DNA of 64,000 bases from Methylobacterium terrae (GTDB taxonomy: Bacteria > Pseudomonadota > Alphaproteobacteria > Rhizobiales > Beijerinckiaceae): the NCBI RefSeq assembly GCF_003173755.1, contig NZ_CP029553.1:2926501-2990500 (forward strand), in the 5' to 3' direction. The notes under the pieces are model-generated. The model had not been told where the DNA came from and made no database searches. It was given only the letters and a program-made list of their open reading frames with translations. Numbering within the stretch: the stretch's first letter is position 1; each line of letters begins with the position of its first letter. The position numbers and the translations under genes are program-made. Below, one piece after another: positions 26,428-38,697 of this stretch.

Positions 26428-27228
26428 ATGACCTTCGTGCTCGACCCCGCGGCCACGGCCGCGGGCTACCGCCTCGAGGTCCATGACAGCCTCGGCTCGA
26501 CGAGCACGCAGGCCCTCGAGCGCGCGCGGGCCGGCGAGCCCGGGCCGCTCTGGGTCGTCACCCGCGAGCAGACCGGCGGCCGCGGCCGGCGCGGCAAGGG
26601 ATGGGGCTGGATCCCCGGCAACCACGCCGCGAGCCTGCTCTGGCCGGTGCCGGCCGGCCTCGCGCCGGACCGGGTGGCGACCCTCGGCTTCGTCGCCGGC
26701 GTCGCGGTCGAGCGGGCTCTGCGCCGCGCCTGCGGCCCGGGCGTCGAGGGTCGCGGTCCCGATTTCCGGCTGAAATGGCCGAACGACGTCCTACTCGACG
26801 GCGCCAAGCTCGTCGGCATCCTGCTCGAGATGGAGACGCTGCCGGGGCGCGGCGCCTTCGTCACCGTGGGGATCGGCATCAACGTCGCCGGGGCGCCCGA
26901 CGGGCTCCCCTACGCGGCGACCTCGCTGGCCCAGGCCGGCTGCGCGGTCGACGCGCCGGGCCTGTTTCGCCTGCTGAGTGCCGCCTGGGTCGAGGCCGAG
27001 CGGCTGTGGGACGAGGGCCGCGGCTTCCCGTGCATCCGCCAGTCCTGGCTCTCCGCCGCGGCGGGGTTGGGGGGGACGGTGAACGTCCAGAGCGGCGGGC
27101 GGACCGCGTCGGGAACCTTCGAGACGATCGACGAGGGCGGGCGGCTGGTCGTTCGCCTGCACGACGGCACACCTCTGGCGGTCTCCGCCGGCGAGGTGCA
27201 TTTCGGCACGGCCGCGACAGCGGCCTGA
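26428..27228 (+). CDS. birA: Biotin--[acetyl-CoA-carboxylase] ligase
   Basis: The 266-residue protein is a monofunctional biotin protein ligase without the N-terminal repressor domain of E. coli BirA. The catalytic signature GGRGRRGKGWGW and the FRLKWPNDVLLDGAKLVGIL motif are clear, followed by VGIGINVAG and a small C-terminal SH3-like domain. It attaches biotin to carboxylase subunits through biotinyl-AMP. Its place directly after nuoN is conserved in many alphaproteobacteria. Confidence 0.95.
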   Translation: MTFVLDPAATAAGYRLEVHDSLGSTSTQALERARAGEPGPLWVVTREQTGGRGRRGKGWGWIPGNHAASLLWPVPAGLAPDRVATLGFVAGVAVERALRRACGPGVEGRGPDFRLKWPNDVLLDGAKLVGILLEMETLPGRGAFVTVGIGINVAGAPDGLPYAATSLAQAGCAVDAPGLFRLLSAAWVEAERLWDEGRGFPCIRQSWLSAAAGLGGTVNVQSGGRTASGTFETIDEGGRLVVRLHDGTPLAVSAGEVHFGTAATAA

Positions 27229-27431
27229 CGGGGAGGCGGGACGGCGCCCGGAGCGGCGACGACGCCCCCTCGGACCTTTTGGATTCGAGCGGCGGGGCGC
27301 CCCCCGGGCGTCGCCGCCGCGCGGCCGTTTCCGGCCGCAGACGGAACATGACGGCGCCGTGACCGTGACGGCAGACGAGGCCGTTCCTCGAGTGGGACCG
27401 CGACGGCGGTCCGGGTTGGTGATGGAAGACG

Positions 27432-29105
27432 ATGGCGAACAAGGGAGATGAGCTGATCTTCGTGCCCCTCGGCGGGGTGGGCGAGATCGGCATGAATGCG
27501 GGCCTCTACGGCTTCGGACCGCCGAAAGCGCGCAAGTGGATCATGGTCGATCTCGGCATGGGCTTCGCCAGCGAGGAGCACATGCCGGGCGTCGACCTGA
27601 TGTACCCGGACATCAGCTTCGCCGAGGAGCACCGCGAGAACCTGCTCGGGATCCTGATCACCCACGGCCACGAGGACCATATCGGGGCCATCGGCGAGCT
27701 GTGGCCCAAGCTCAAGGTGCCGATCTACGCCACCCGCTTCACCAAGAACTTGATCGAGGCCCGCCGCCTCGGCGAGCCGGGCGCCCCGAAGGTCGACATG
27801 CGCGAGGTGCCGGCCGACGGGCGCCTCAACCTCGGCCCGTTCTCGATCGAGTACGTGCCGGTGGCGCACTCCATCCCCGAGGCCAACGCCCTGGCGATCC
27901 GCACCCCGCTCGGCATGGTGCTCCACACCGGCGACTGGAAGCTCGACGACACGCCCGTCGCCGGCAACTCGACGTCGGAGGAGACCTTCACGCGGCTGGG
28001 CGAGGAGGGCGTGCTGGCGCTGGTCTGCGATTCGACCAACGTCACCCGCGAGGGCCGCTCGCCGAGCGAGTCCGAGGTCGCCGACCACCTCGCCGAGCTG
28101 ATCCGCACCTCGCCGCACCGGGTCGCGGTCACGACCTTCGCGTCGAACGTCGCGCGCATGCGCGCCGTCTGCCTCGCCGCCCAGGCCTGCGGCCGCGACG
28201 TCGTCGCGGTCGGCCGCGCCATGGACCGGGTCATCGACGTCGCCCGCGAATGCGGCTACCTCGACGGGCTGCCCGAGATCCGCGGCGCCGAGGCCTACGG
28301 CTACCTACCGCGCGAGAAGGTGGTGGCGCTCCTCACCGGCTCGCAGGGCGAGCCGCGGGCGGCCCTCGCCCGGGTCTCGCGCGAGGAGCACCCGGAGATC
28401 GCGCTCTCGCCCGGCGACCGGGTGATCTTCTCCTCGCGCGCCATTCCGGGCAACGAGCGGGCGGTCGGCGCGATCATCAACGACCTGATCGAGGCCGGCA
28501 TCCAGGTCATCACCGATCGCACCGAACTCGTCCACGTCTCGGGCCACCCGCGGCGCGACGAGATGGCGGCGATGTATCGCTGGACGAAGCCCCGCATCGC
28601 GGTGCCGGTGCACGGCGAGGCGCTGCACCTCGCCGAGCACGCCACCTTCGCCCGCAAGCAGGGCGTCGAGCAGGTGGTCAAGGCCCGCAACGGCACGCTG
28701 ATCCGCCTCGCGCCGGGCGAGCCGGAGATCGTCACCCACGTCAAGAGCGGCCGGATCTACAAGGACGGCAACGTCCTGGTCGACTCGAACGACCGCGCGA
28801 TCCCCGAGCGGCGCAAGCTCGCCTTCACGGGCATCGTCTCGGTGGCGATCGCCCTCGACAAGAACGGCGAGCTCAAGGGCGAACCCTCGATCGACCTGAT
28901 GGGCCTGCCGAGCTACGGCCGGAAGGGCGAGGTGGTCATCGACGTGATCGGCGACGCGGTCGAGCGGACGCTCAGCAACCTGTCGCGGGTCAAGCGGCGC
29001 GACTCGGAGGCGGTCGAGAACGCCGTCGACCGGTCGATCCGCTCCGCCGTCAACGAGGTGTGGGGCAAGAAGCCCGCCTGCCACGTGATGGTCGTGGAGG
29101 TGTGA
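27432..29105 (+). CDS. rnj: Ribonuclease J
   Basis: The 557-residue protein is a metallo-beta-lactamase/beta-CASP ribonuclease. It has the zinc motif THGHEDHIGA, later histidines in VPVAHSIPEAN and HTGDWK, a beta-CASP motif in VSGHPRRDEM, and VPVHGEALHLAEHA. RNase J acts as a 5'-3' exonuclease and endonuclease in RNA maturation and decay in alphaproteobacteria. A 203-base gap separates it from birA. A hairpin with a T-rich tail follows 10 bases after its stop. Confidence 0.95.
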   Translation: MANKGDELIFVPLGGVGEIGMNAGLYGFGPPKARKWIMVDLGMGFASEEHMPGVDLMYPDISFAEEHRENLLGILITHGHEDHIGAIGELWPKLKVPIYATRFTKNLIEARRLGEPGAPKVDMREVPADGRLNLGPFSIEYVPVAHSIPEANALAIRTPLGMVLHTGDWKLDDTPVAGNSTSEETFTRLGEEGVLALVCDSTNVTREGRSPSESEVADHLAELIRTSPHRVAVTTFASNVARMRAVCLAAQACGRDVVAVGRAMDRVIDVARECGYLDGLPEIRGAEAYGYLPREKVVALLTGSQGEPRAALARVSREEHPEIALSPGDRVIFSSRAIPGNERAVGAIINDLIEAGIQVITDRTELVHVSGHPRRDEMAAMYRWTKPRIAVPVHGEALHLAEHATFARKQGVEQVVKARNGTLIRLAPGEPEIVTHVKSGRIYKDGNVLVDSNDRAIPERRKLAFTGIVSVAIALDKNGELKGEPSIDLMGLPSYGRKGEVVIDVIGDAVERTLSNLSRVKRRDSEAVENAVDRSIRSAVNEVWGKKPACHVMVVEV

Positions 29106-29115
29106 GGGCAGGGGG

Positions 29116-29139
29116 CGTCGGCTGAAAGCCGACGTTCTT
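29116..29139 (+). terminator. Intrinsic terminator of rnj
   Basis: CGTCGGCT and AGCCGACG form a perfect eight-base stem with a GAA loop, followed by TTCTT. It lies 10 bases after the RNase J stop and probably ends the nuo-birA-rnj transcript. Confidence 0.65.
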
Positions 29140-29158
29140 CCAGGATGGTGCGGGTAAT

Positions 29159-29181
29159 CCTCCCCCCCTCGGCGGGGGAGG
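29159..29181. repeat. C-rich palindromic intergenic repeat, copy A
   Basis: CCTCCCCC (29159-29166) and GGGGGAGG (29174-29181) form a dyad, followed by tcacccgcgcttcaagc. The flank resembles that of the palindrome at 36838 (gaaacccgcgccttgaag), so both look like members of one dispersed repeat family. Confidence 0.5.
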
Positions 29182-29298
29182 GTCACCCGCGCTTCAAGCG
29201 GTATGCGTTGGAGCACGAGGACCGGTCCTTGCCGTGGCGCCACCCCGCCCCGCAACCTAAAACCAACAGCACCCCCAGGGACCCCGGAGGAACACCCC

Positions 29299-29703
29299 AT
29301 GATCGGCAGGCTCAACCACGTCGCCATCGCGGTCAAGGATCTCGAATCCGCCGCCAAGGTGTATCGCGATACCCTGGGCGCGACCCTGTCGGCGCCGCTG
29401 CCGCAGCCGGAGCACGGCGTCACGGTGATCTTCGTCGAGCTTCCCAACAGCAAGATCGAGCTGCTCGAGCCGCTGGGCGCGGATTCTCCGATCAACGCCT
29501 TCCTGGAGCGCAACCCGGGCGGCGGCATCCATCACGTCTGCTACGAGGTCGACGACATCCTGGCGGCCCGGGACCGGATGAAGGCGCAAGGCGCGCGCAT
29601 CCTCGGCTCGGGCGAGCCGAAGATCGGCGCCCACGGCAAGCCGGTGCTGTTCATGCACCCGAAGGACTTCCTCGGCACCCTCGTCGAGCTGGAGCAGGCG
29701 TGA
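29299..29703 (+). CDS. mce: Methylmalonyl-CoA epimerase
   Basis: I chose the ATG at 29299 (MIGRLNHVAIAVKDLE), preceded by GGAGGAA. The 134-residue protein is one VOC-fold unit with the metal ligands of the family (NHVAIAV, IELLEPLG, IHHVCYEVDD, LVELEQA). It interconverts methylmalonyl-CoA epimers in propionyl-CoA assimilation and the ethylmalonyl-CoA pathway used by methylotrophic alphaproteobacteria. It overlaps the DUF1467 gene by four bases. Confidence 0.94.
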   Translation: MIGRLNHVAIAVKDLESAAKVYRDTLGATLSAPLPQPEHGVTVIFVELPNSKIELLEPLGADSPINAFLERNPGGGIHHVCYEVDDILAARDRMKAQGARILGSGEPKIGAHGKPVLFMHPKDFLGTLVELEQA

Positions 29704-30038
29704 GCGTGGACGCCCTCCTCGACCGCGCCACCGCCTCGATCCCCCGCACCATCGGGGTCTGCATCCTGCTGATGCTGCCGGTGATGGCGCTGGCGGTCTG
29801 GGGCTTCCGCCTCAGCGGCTTCGGGGCCGGGGCGCTGTACTTCGTGGTGTGGTGGATCGCGCTGTTCGGGGTGCTGCCGTTCCGGGCCGCGCCCGACGGC
29901 ACCGAGGTGGTGGTGCCGGGGCAGGATCTCGGCGCGCCGCACAAGCCGCAGATGCGCCGCAAGGCCGTGTGGACCACGCTCGTGTCGGACGTGGTGTTCG
30001 TCGTCGCCGTGGCGGCGTTCCCGCTCGCCGGATTGTAG
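29700..30038 (+). CDS. DUF1467 family membrane protein
   Basis: A GTG at 29700 overlaps the mce stop (GTGA) and gives 112 residues; a second GTG two codons later is also possible. Two hydrophobic segments flank a conserved polar stretch VLPFRAAPDGTEVVVPGQDLGAPHKPQ split here at VVVPG. The latter part, GAPHKP, is typical of DUF1467. These small proteins lie next to mce/proS in many alphaproteobacteria, and their role is unknown. Confidence 0.85.
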   Translation: MSVDALLDRATASIPRTIGVCILLMLPVMALAVWGFRLSGFGAGALYFVVWWIALFGVLPFRAAPDGTEVVVPGQDLGAPHKPQMRRKAVWTTLVSDVVFVVAVAAFPLAGL

Positions 30039-30102
30039 CCGGTCGCGGCCGCCCGCGGTCGCGATCCCGCAACGACAGCATCGTTCGCCGACACAGAAGT
30101 CC

Positions 30103-30261
30103 AAAATAAAAAAGCAAGGCTCGGAAGCCTTGCTTGGTAGCTTTCTGAATGTTTTGACCAGCCTTTGATCTGTTGTTCACCCGTCGGGGCGTTGAGGCTG
30201 GCTTTCCTCCCAAGACTCGGACCTTGCGCGGCGCCGTTCGGCCTGCCTGCGCATCATCGCG
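30103..30261 (-). ncRNA. Candidate small RNA (about 160 nt) with its own promoter and intrinsic terminator
   Basis: On the minus strand, GTGACA (30296-30291), exactly 17 bases, and TATAAG (30273-30268) form a near-consensus sigma70 promoter that predicts a start near 30261. Transcription would end at a ten-base perfect stem AAGCAAGGCT/AGCCTTGCTT with a four-base loop (30112-30135), followed by TTTTTATTTT. Inside, CCAGCC and GGCTGG (30158-30163, 30196-30201) can pair. No minus-strand gene lies nearby to use these signals. A 26-codon frame starts at the 5' end but lacks a ribosome-binding site. It does not match tmRNA, SRP, RNase P or 6S landmarks that I know. Confidence 0.55.
30112..30135 (-). 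terminator. Strong intrinsic terminator, minus strand
   Basis: It has a ten-base perfect stem with a CGGA/TCCG tetraloop. Read on the minus strand it is followed by a run of T residues interrupted by one A. On the plus strand no T-run follows, so it is oriented for minus-strand transcription. Confidence 0.8.
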
Positions 30262-30267
30262 ACGCCG

Positions 30268-30296
30268 CTTATAGGAACAAGAATTCGCATTGTCAC
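30268..30296 (-). promoter_or_regulatory. Predicted sigma70 promoter, minus strand
   Basis: The -35 GTGACA and -10 TATAAG match the consensus at five of six positions each, with an ideal 17-base spacer. It drives transcription leftward into the candidate small RNA. Confidence 0.6.
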
Positions 30297-30495
30297 CTGG
30301 CTTTGAGCAGGTTGATGCGTTTTTTTGCATGGCAACGGCATTTTTCTGCTCCGACCCGCGCCGCGCGCGCGGCCGGCGGCCCGGCCGGGGCGACCGCCGC
30401 GTATCATGTTTTGCGAACGGGGCCGGAAGCGTGCAAAAGGGCGTTCCGCCGGGGGCGCCCCCGCGAAGCCACCGCCTGCCACGCCAAGGTCCGAC

Positions 30496-31830
30496 ATGCG
30501 TCTCAGCCGCTACTTCCTGCCCATCCTGCGCGAGACGCCCAAGGAAGCCGAGATCGTCTCGCACCGGCTGATGCTGCGCGCGGGCATGATCCGCCAGGAG
30601 GCCGCCGGCATCTACGCCTGGCTGCCGCTGGGCCTGAGGGTGCTGAACCGCGTCGCCGACATCATCCGGGCCGAGCAGGACCGCTCCGGCGCAATCGAGC
30701 TCCTGATGCCGACGATACAGTCGGCGGATCTCTGGCGCGAATCCGGCCGCTACGACGCGTACGGCAAGGAGATGCTGCGCATCAAGGACCGGCACGAGCG
30801 CGACATGCTGTTCGGGCCGACCAACGAGGAGATGATCACGGCGATCTTCCGCTCGGCGGTGCGCTCCTACAAGGACCTGCCGAAGAACCTCTACCACATC
30901 CAGTGGAAGTTCCGCGACGAGGTGCGGCCGCGCTTCGGCACGATGCGCTCGCGCGAGTTCCTGATGAAGGACGCCTACTCGTTCGACCTCGACCAGGCGA
31001 GCGCGCGGCACTCCTACAACAAGATGTTCGTGGCCTACCTCCGCACCTTCGCGCGGCTCGGCCTCAAGGCGATCCCGATGCGGGCCGAGACCGGGCCGAT
31101 CGGCGGCGACCTCTCCCACGAATTCATCATCCTGGCCCAGACCGGCGAGAGCGAGGTCTTCTGCGACCGCGCCTATCTCGACTTCCCGACCCCCGAGGCC
31201 GGCATCGACTTCGACGACGTCGCGGGCCTCCAGGCGACCGTCGACCACTGGACCTCGCGCTACGCCGCCACCTCCGAGATGCACGACGCGGCCGCCTTCG
31301 CGGAGGTGCCGGCCCCTGAGCAGATGGCCGCCCGCGGCATCGAGGTCGGTCACATCTTCTATTTCGGCACCAAGTACTCGGAGCCGATGGGCGCGAAGGT
31401 CACCGGTCCGGACGGGCAGGAGCGCCCGGTCCATATGGGTTCCTACGGCATCGGCCCGAGCCGGCTGGTGGCGGCGATCATCGAGGCGGGCCACGACGAG
31501 GCCGGCATCGTGTGGCCGGACGCGGTGGCGCCGTTCGACGTCGCGCTCCTCAACCTCAAGGTCGGGGACGCCGCGACCGACGCGGCCTGCGCCAAGCTCC
31601 AGGGCGAGCTCGAGGCCGCCGGCCTCACCGTACTCTACGACGACCGCGACGAGCGGCCCGGCGGAAAGTTCGCCACCGCCGACCTGATCGGCCTGCCCTG
31701 GCAGGTCATCGTCGGGCCGAAGGGCCTGGCCGACGGCAAGGTCGAGGTGAAGCGCCGCGCCACCGGCGCCCGCGAGACCGTGGCGCCCGACGCCGTGCCG
31801 GCGTATCTCCGCCAGAACCGGACGGCCTGA
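30496..31830 (+). CDS. proS: Prolyl-tRNA synthetase (short alphaproteobacterial type)
   Basis: I chose the ATG at 30496 ([15 protein letters not shown]), giving 444 residues. Class II synthetase motifs are clear: [16 protein letters not shown] and LLMPTIQ around motif 1, [11 protein letters not shown] in motif 2 and [11 protein letters not shown] in motif 3, followed by an anticodon-binding domain ([13 protein letters not shown]). The editing insertion present in E. coli ProS is missing, which is usual for alphaproteobacteria. It charges tRNA-Pro. It lies four bases upstream of lolC. Confidence 0.96.
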   Translation: MRLSRYFLPILRETPKEAEIVSHRLMLRAGMIRQEAAGIYAWLPLGLRVLNRVADIIRAEQDRSGAIELLMPTIQSADLWRESGRYDAYGKEMLRIKDRHERDMLFGPTNEEMITAIFRSAVRSYKDLPKNLYHIQWKFRDEVRPRFGTMRSREFLMKDAYSFDLDQASARHSYNKMFVAYLRTFARLGLKAIPMRAETGPIGGDLSHEFIILAQTGESEVFCDRAYLDFPTPEAGIDFDDVAGLQATVDHWTSRYAATSEMHDAAAFAEVPAPEQMAARGIEVGHIFYFGTKYSEPMGAKVTGPDGQERPVHMGSYGIGPSRLVAAIIEAGHDEAGIVWPDAVAPFDVALLNLKVGDAATDAACAKLQGELEAAGLTVLYDDRDERPGGKFATADLIGLPWQVIVGPKGLADGKVEVKRRATGARETVAPDAVPAYLRQNRTA

Positions 31831-31834
31831 ACCG

Positions 31835-33139
31835 ATGCCGCTTGCCGCGATCCGCGAGCGCCTGCCGAAATTCGGCGGGCGTCGCCACGGCGGGGGCGGC
31901 ACCCTGCCGTTCGCGCCCTTCGAGTGGACGATCGCCGGGCGCTACCTGCGCACCCGGCGCAAGGAGGGCTTCGTCTCGGTCATCGCCCTGTTCTCGTTCC
32001 TCGGCATCATGCTGGGCGTCGCCACCCTCATCATCGTGCTCTCGGTGATGAACGGCTTCCGCAAGGAGCTCTTGAGCAAGATCGTCGGCATCAACGGCCA
32101 CATCTTCGTCGCGCCGATCGACCGGCCGCTCACCGACTTCGCCGACCTGTCGGACCGGCTCGGCAAGGTCGCGGGCGTCCACCTCGCCCTGCCGATGGTC
32201 GAGGGCCAGGCCTTCGCCTCGTCGCAGTTCGGCGGCTCGGGCGTGCTGGTGCGCGGCGTGCGCGCCGACGACCTGAAGAAGATCCCGTCGGTGGCCAACA
32301 CCATCCGGGGCGGCACGCTGGAGAATTTCGACGCCGGCGGCGGCGTCGCCATCGGCAAGCGGCTCGCCGAATCCCTCGGGCTCCAGGCCGGCGACACGAT
32401 CACGCTGGCGACGCCGAAGGGCGCCACGACGCCGTTCGGCACCGCGCCGCGGATCAAGAGCTACAACGTCGCGGCGGTGTTCGAGGTCGGCATGTCCGAG
32501 TTCGACGGCACCTTCGTGTACATGCCGCTCTCCGAGGCGCAGGCCTTCTTCAACCGCGACGGCGACGTCTCGGTGATCGAGATCTTCCTCGACAACGCCG
32601 ATTCGGTCGGGGAGGCGCGGGGAGAACTGGAGCTGGCCGCCGAGCGCCCGGTGCTGATCACCGACTGGCGCCAGCGCAACCGCACCTTCTTCTCCGCCCT
32701 GGAGGTGGAGCGCAACGTGATGTTCATCATCCTCACGCTGATCGTGCTGGTGGCGGCGCTCAACATCGTCTCCGGCCTGATCATGCTGGTGAAGGACAAG
32801 TCGAGCGACATCGCGATCCTGCGCACCATGGGGGCGACGCGGGGCGCGATCATGCGGGTGTTCCTGATCACCGGCGCCTCGATCGGCATCCTCGGGACGC
32901 TCGCGGGCTTCGTCCTCGGGCTGGTGTTCTCGGCCAACCTCACGGTGATCCAGCGCACGCTGTTCCCCGGCGCCTGGGACCCGACGGTGCGCTTCCTGTC
33001 GGAAATCCCGTCCGAGACCAACGCGAGCGAGGTCGTGGCCGTCGTCCTGATGTCGATGGTGCTGTCGCTCCTCGCGACGCTCTACCCCTCGTGGCGCGCC
33101 GCCCGGCTCGACCCGGTGCAGGCCCTGCGCTACGGCTGA
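31835..33139 (+). CDS. lolC: Lipoprotein-releasing ABC transporter permease
   Basis: The 434-residue inner-membrane protein has the LolC/LolE layout. One N-terminal helix (FSFLGIMLGVATLIIVLSVMN split at IIV), a large periplasmic domain with the GVDR-like GVRADDLKK segment, and three C-terminal helices end in LYPSWRAARLDPVQALRYG, the FtsX-type tail. With LolD it extracts outer-membrane lipoproteins and passes them to LolA. Alphaproteobacteria usually carry a single LolC/E-type permease (LolF-like). It follows proS by four bases. Confidence 0.92.
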   Translation: MPLAAIRERLPKFGGRRHGGGGTLPFAPFEWTIAGRYLRTRRKEGFVSVIALFSFLGIMLGVATLIIVLSVMNGFRKELLSKIVGINGHIFVAPIDRPLTDFADLSDRLGKVAGVHLALPMVEGQAFASSQFGGSGVLVRGVRADDLKKIPSVANTIRGGTLENFDAGGGVAIGKRLAESLGLQAGDTITLATPKGATTPFGTAPRIKSYNVAAVFEVGMSEFDGTFVYMPLSEAQAFFNRDGDVSVIEIFLDNADSVGEARGELELAAERPVLITDWRQRNRTFFSALEVERNVMFIILTLIVLVAALNIVSGLIMLVKDKSSDIAILRTMGATRGAIMRVFLITGASIGILGTLAGFVLGLVFSANLTVIQRTLFPGAWDPTVRFLSEIPSETNASEVVAVVLMSMVLSLLATLYPSWRAARLDPVQALRYG

Positions 33140-33250
33140 TCCCTCGGGCGTTGCCCGCCCGACCCCGTACCCGAGTACCGATCGGATGAAGTTGCCCGTC
33201 TCTCCCGCACAGCCCGCCCCGCGCATCCCCGCGACGGGCGCCTGACACCG

Positions 33251-33952
<702 letters not shown>

Positions 33953-34153
33953 CCCGGTCGCCGCCGGCGCGCCGGGCGCTACATGTGGTGCCGCGGCCGG
34001 GCTCGGGGATCCGAGGCACCCAAAATACCCCGCACATAAGACTTTTGGACGGCACCCCCGTTCAGCTTGCGTTGGGCCGGGGAATGGTCCAACCCGGCGG
34101 GAACGTCAGGCGGCAGCCGCTACGAACGGACGAGTGACATGGCCGGAAGTGAC

Positions 34154-36832
<2,679 letters not shown>

Positions 36833-36837
36833 GCATT

Positions 36838-36865
36838 CACCTCTCCCCGCCCGCGGGGAGAGGTG
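36838..36865. repeat. C-rich palindromic intergenic repeat, copy B
   Basis: CACCTCTCCCCGC and its exact reverse complement form a 13-base dyad with a two-base centre, five bases after the ppdK stop. No T-run follows, so it is a weak terminator at best. Its right flank resembles that of the palindrome at 29159. Confidence 0.6.
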
Positions 36866-36891
36866 AAACCCGCGCCTTGAAGAGAGACCCC

Positions 36892-38628
36892 ATGCGCGAG
36901 CCGCCCACCGCCGTCGGCCCGGCCCCGGAGGCCGGCGCCCGCCTGTGGCGCGGCTCGCTGGCGCAGCGGCTGCGGCTGGTCTCCGGTCTCGTCCTGTTCG
37001 CCTTCGCGGCCACGCACTTCGCCAACCACGCGCTCGGCCTCGTCGGCCTCGACACGATGATGGACGTCGCCCGTTGGCGCACCGCCGTCACGCGCTCCGT
37101 CCCCGGCAGCCTGATCCTCGGCCTCGCGCTCCTCGCGCACGTCGCCTTCTCGCTCGTCAAGCTCGCCGAGCGCCGGACCCTGCGGATGCCGCCCTGGGAG
37201 GCGGCGCAGACGGTGCTGGGCTTCGCGATCCCGTTCCTCCTCGTGCCGCACGTGCTCGGCACCCGGGTCGCCAGCCTGGTGGACGGCACGCGGACCACCT
37301 ACGCCTACGTGATCACCCGGATCTGGCCCGACGGCATGGGATTCCAGACCGCCCTGCTGCTGGTCGTCTGGCTGCACGGCTGCCTCGGGCTGCATGCCTG
37401 GCTGCGCCTGTCGCCGCTCTACCGGCGGATGGCGCCGCTCTTCGCCGTGCCGGCCGTCGGCCTGCCGGCCGCGGCGCTCGCCGGCATCGTCGCGCAGGGG
37501 CGGATCATGGAGCGCGACCGGCTGCTGGCGCGCCGCTTCGACGCGCCCGACCTCGACGCCCGCTGGCCCGTGCCGCAGGTCGACGCAGGCATCGCCGCCT
37601 GGGGCGACACCGTCACGGGGGCGATCTACGCCGCGGTGGCGCTGGCCCTCGGGGTGGTGCTGGTGCGGGTGGCCGCGTCCCTGCGGGCCCGGCGCTTCGG
37701 CGTGTCGTATGTCGGCGGCCCGACGGTGAAGAGCCTGGAGGGGCCGACGCTGCTCGAGATCAGCCGGGCGAACCGCGTGCCGCACGTCTCGGTCTGCGGC
37801 GGGCGCGGGCGCTGCTCGACCTGCCGGGTGCTGGTGGTGAGCGGCGAGGAGAACCTGTCGGCGCCGGGCGCCCAGGAGGCGGCGGCGCTGCGGGCGATCG
37901 GGGCGCCCGCCAACGTGCGCCTCGCCTGCCAGGCGAAGCCCGCCGGGGACGTGGCGCTGATCCGCATCCTCGACCCGCGCCGCTCGGAATCGACGGACAA
38001 GCACCTCACCAACACCGACGTCGCCGGGATCGAGCGCGAGGTGGCGATCCTGTTCATCGACATCCGCGGCTTCACGCCGCTCTCCGAGCGCAAGCTGCCC
38101 TTCGACGTCGTGTTCATCCTCAACCGCTTCTTCGAGGCGGCGGGCCGGGAGATCGAGGCGGCGGGGGGCTGGATCGGCGGCTACGCGGGTGACGGGCTGC
38201 TGGCTCTCTTCACCCATCCGGACGGGATCGGCCCGGCCTGCCGCGCCGCCTTCACGGCGGCGGGAGCGGTCGACCGGGCGGTGGGCGAGCTCAACCGCCA
38301 GCTCGCCGCCGAGCTGCCGGCGGCGCTCCGGATGGCGATGGGCCTGCATGCCGGTCCCCTGGTGCTCGGGCGCCTCGGCTACGGTGCGAGCCGGGGCATG
38401 TCGGTGATCGGCCCGGCGGTGAACCTCGCGAGCCGGCTCGAATCCCTCGCCAAGGGCGCCGACGTGCAGCTCGTCGCCTCGGAGGAAGCAGCACGGCGGG
38501 CGGGAATCGCCCTCGATGGCTTGCGGATCGAGACCGTCGCAGTGCGGGGCGTCGCCGCTCCCCTGCCGGTCGTCTACGCCGCGCGGGCCGGCGACCTCGC
38601 CGGGCGGTTGCAGGCGGCACCGGCTTAA
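36892..38628 (+). CDS. Membrane redox-type class III adenylate cyclase with [2Fe-2S] domain (CyaC-like)
   Basis: The 578-residue product has three parts. Residues 25-260 form about six membrane helices with in-helix histidines (His42/46, His83, His120, His162/168), like the diheme-b anchor of succinate dehydrogenases. Residues 270-360 form a plant-type ferredoxin domain with Cys302, 308, 311 and 346. Residues 380-575 form a class III cyclase domain with metal Asp390 (FIDIRGFT) and Asp434 (YAGDG). This matches the quinone-responsive CyaC of Sinorhizobium meliloti as I recall it, so cAMP synthesis tuned by quinone redox state is likely. It starts 59 bases after ppdK. Confidence 0.85.
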   Translation: MREPPTAVGPAPEAGARLWRGSLAQRLRLVSGLVLFAFAATHFANHALGLVGLDTMMDVARWRTAVTRSVPGSLILGLALLAHVAFSLVKLAERRTLRMPPWEAAQTVLGFAIPFLLVPHVLGTRVASLVDGTRTTYAYVITRIWPDGMGFQTALLLVVWLHGCLGLHAWLRLSPLYRRMAPLFAVPAVGLPAAALAGIVAQGRIMERDRLLARRFDAPDLDARWPVPQVDAGIAAWGDTVTGAIYAAVALALGVVLVRVAASLRARRFGVSYVGGPTVKSLEGPTLLEISRANRVPHVSVCGGRGRCSTCRVLVVSGEENLSAPGAQEAAALRAIGAPANVRLACQAKPAGDVALIRILDPRRSESTDKHLTNTDVAGIEREVAILFIDIRGFTPLSERKLPFDVVFILNRFFEAAGREIEAAGGWIGGYAGDGLLALFTHPDGIGPACRAAFTAAGAVDRAVGELNRQLAAELPAALRMAMGLHAGPLVLGRLGYGASRGMSVIGPAVNLASRLESLAKGADVQLVASEEAARRAGIALDGLRIETVAVRGVAAPLPVVYAARAGDLAGRLQAAPA

Positions 38629-38697
38629 CCAACGCTCAACCATACCCCGCGACACTCACCGTCACGGTTCCCGGCCCCGGATGGGCCGGGCGGGCGC

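Larger units (their letters stand above)
30039..30495. other. Intergenic region between DUF1467 and proS holding a predicted minus-strand RNA
   Basis: This 457-base stretch is less GC-rich than its neighbours and contains poly-A/T runs. The left half holds the candidate minus-strand small RNA described separately. The right half, with T-runs near 30320 and 30340, must contain the proS promoter, but no hexamer pair is convincing. Short frames in it are not supported as genes. Confidence 0.5.

Noticed and set aside
30177..30497. A 106-codon minus-strand frame upstream of proS
   Set aside because: It crosses a predicted promoter, has no ribosome-binding site, and its sequence is basic low-complexity; the promoter and terminator suit a non-coding RNA better.
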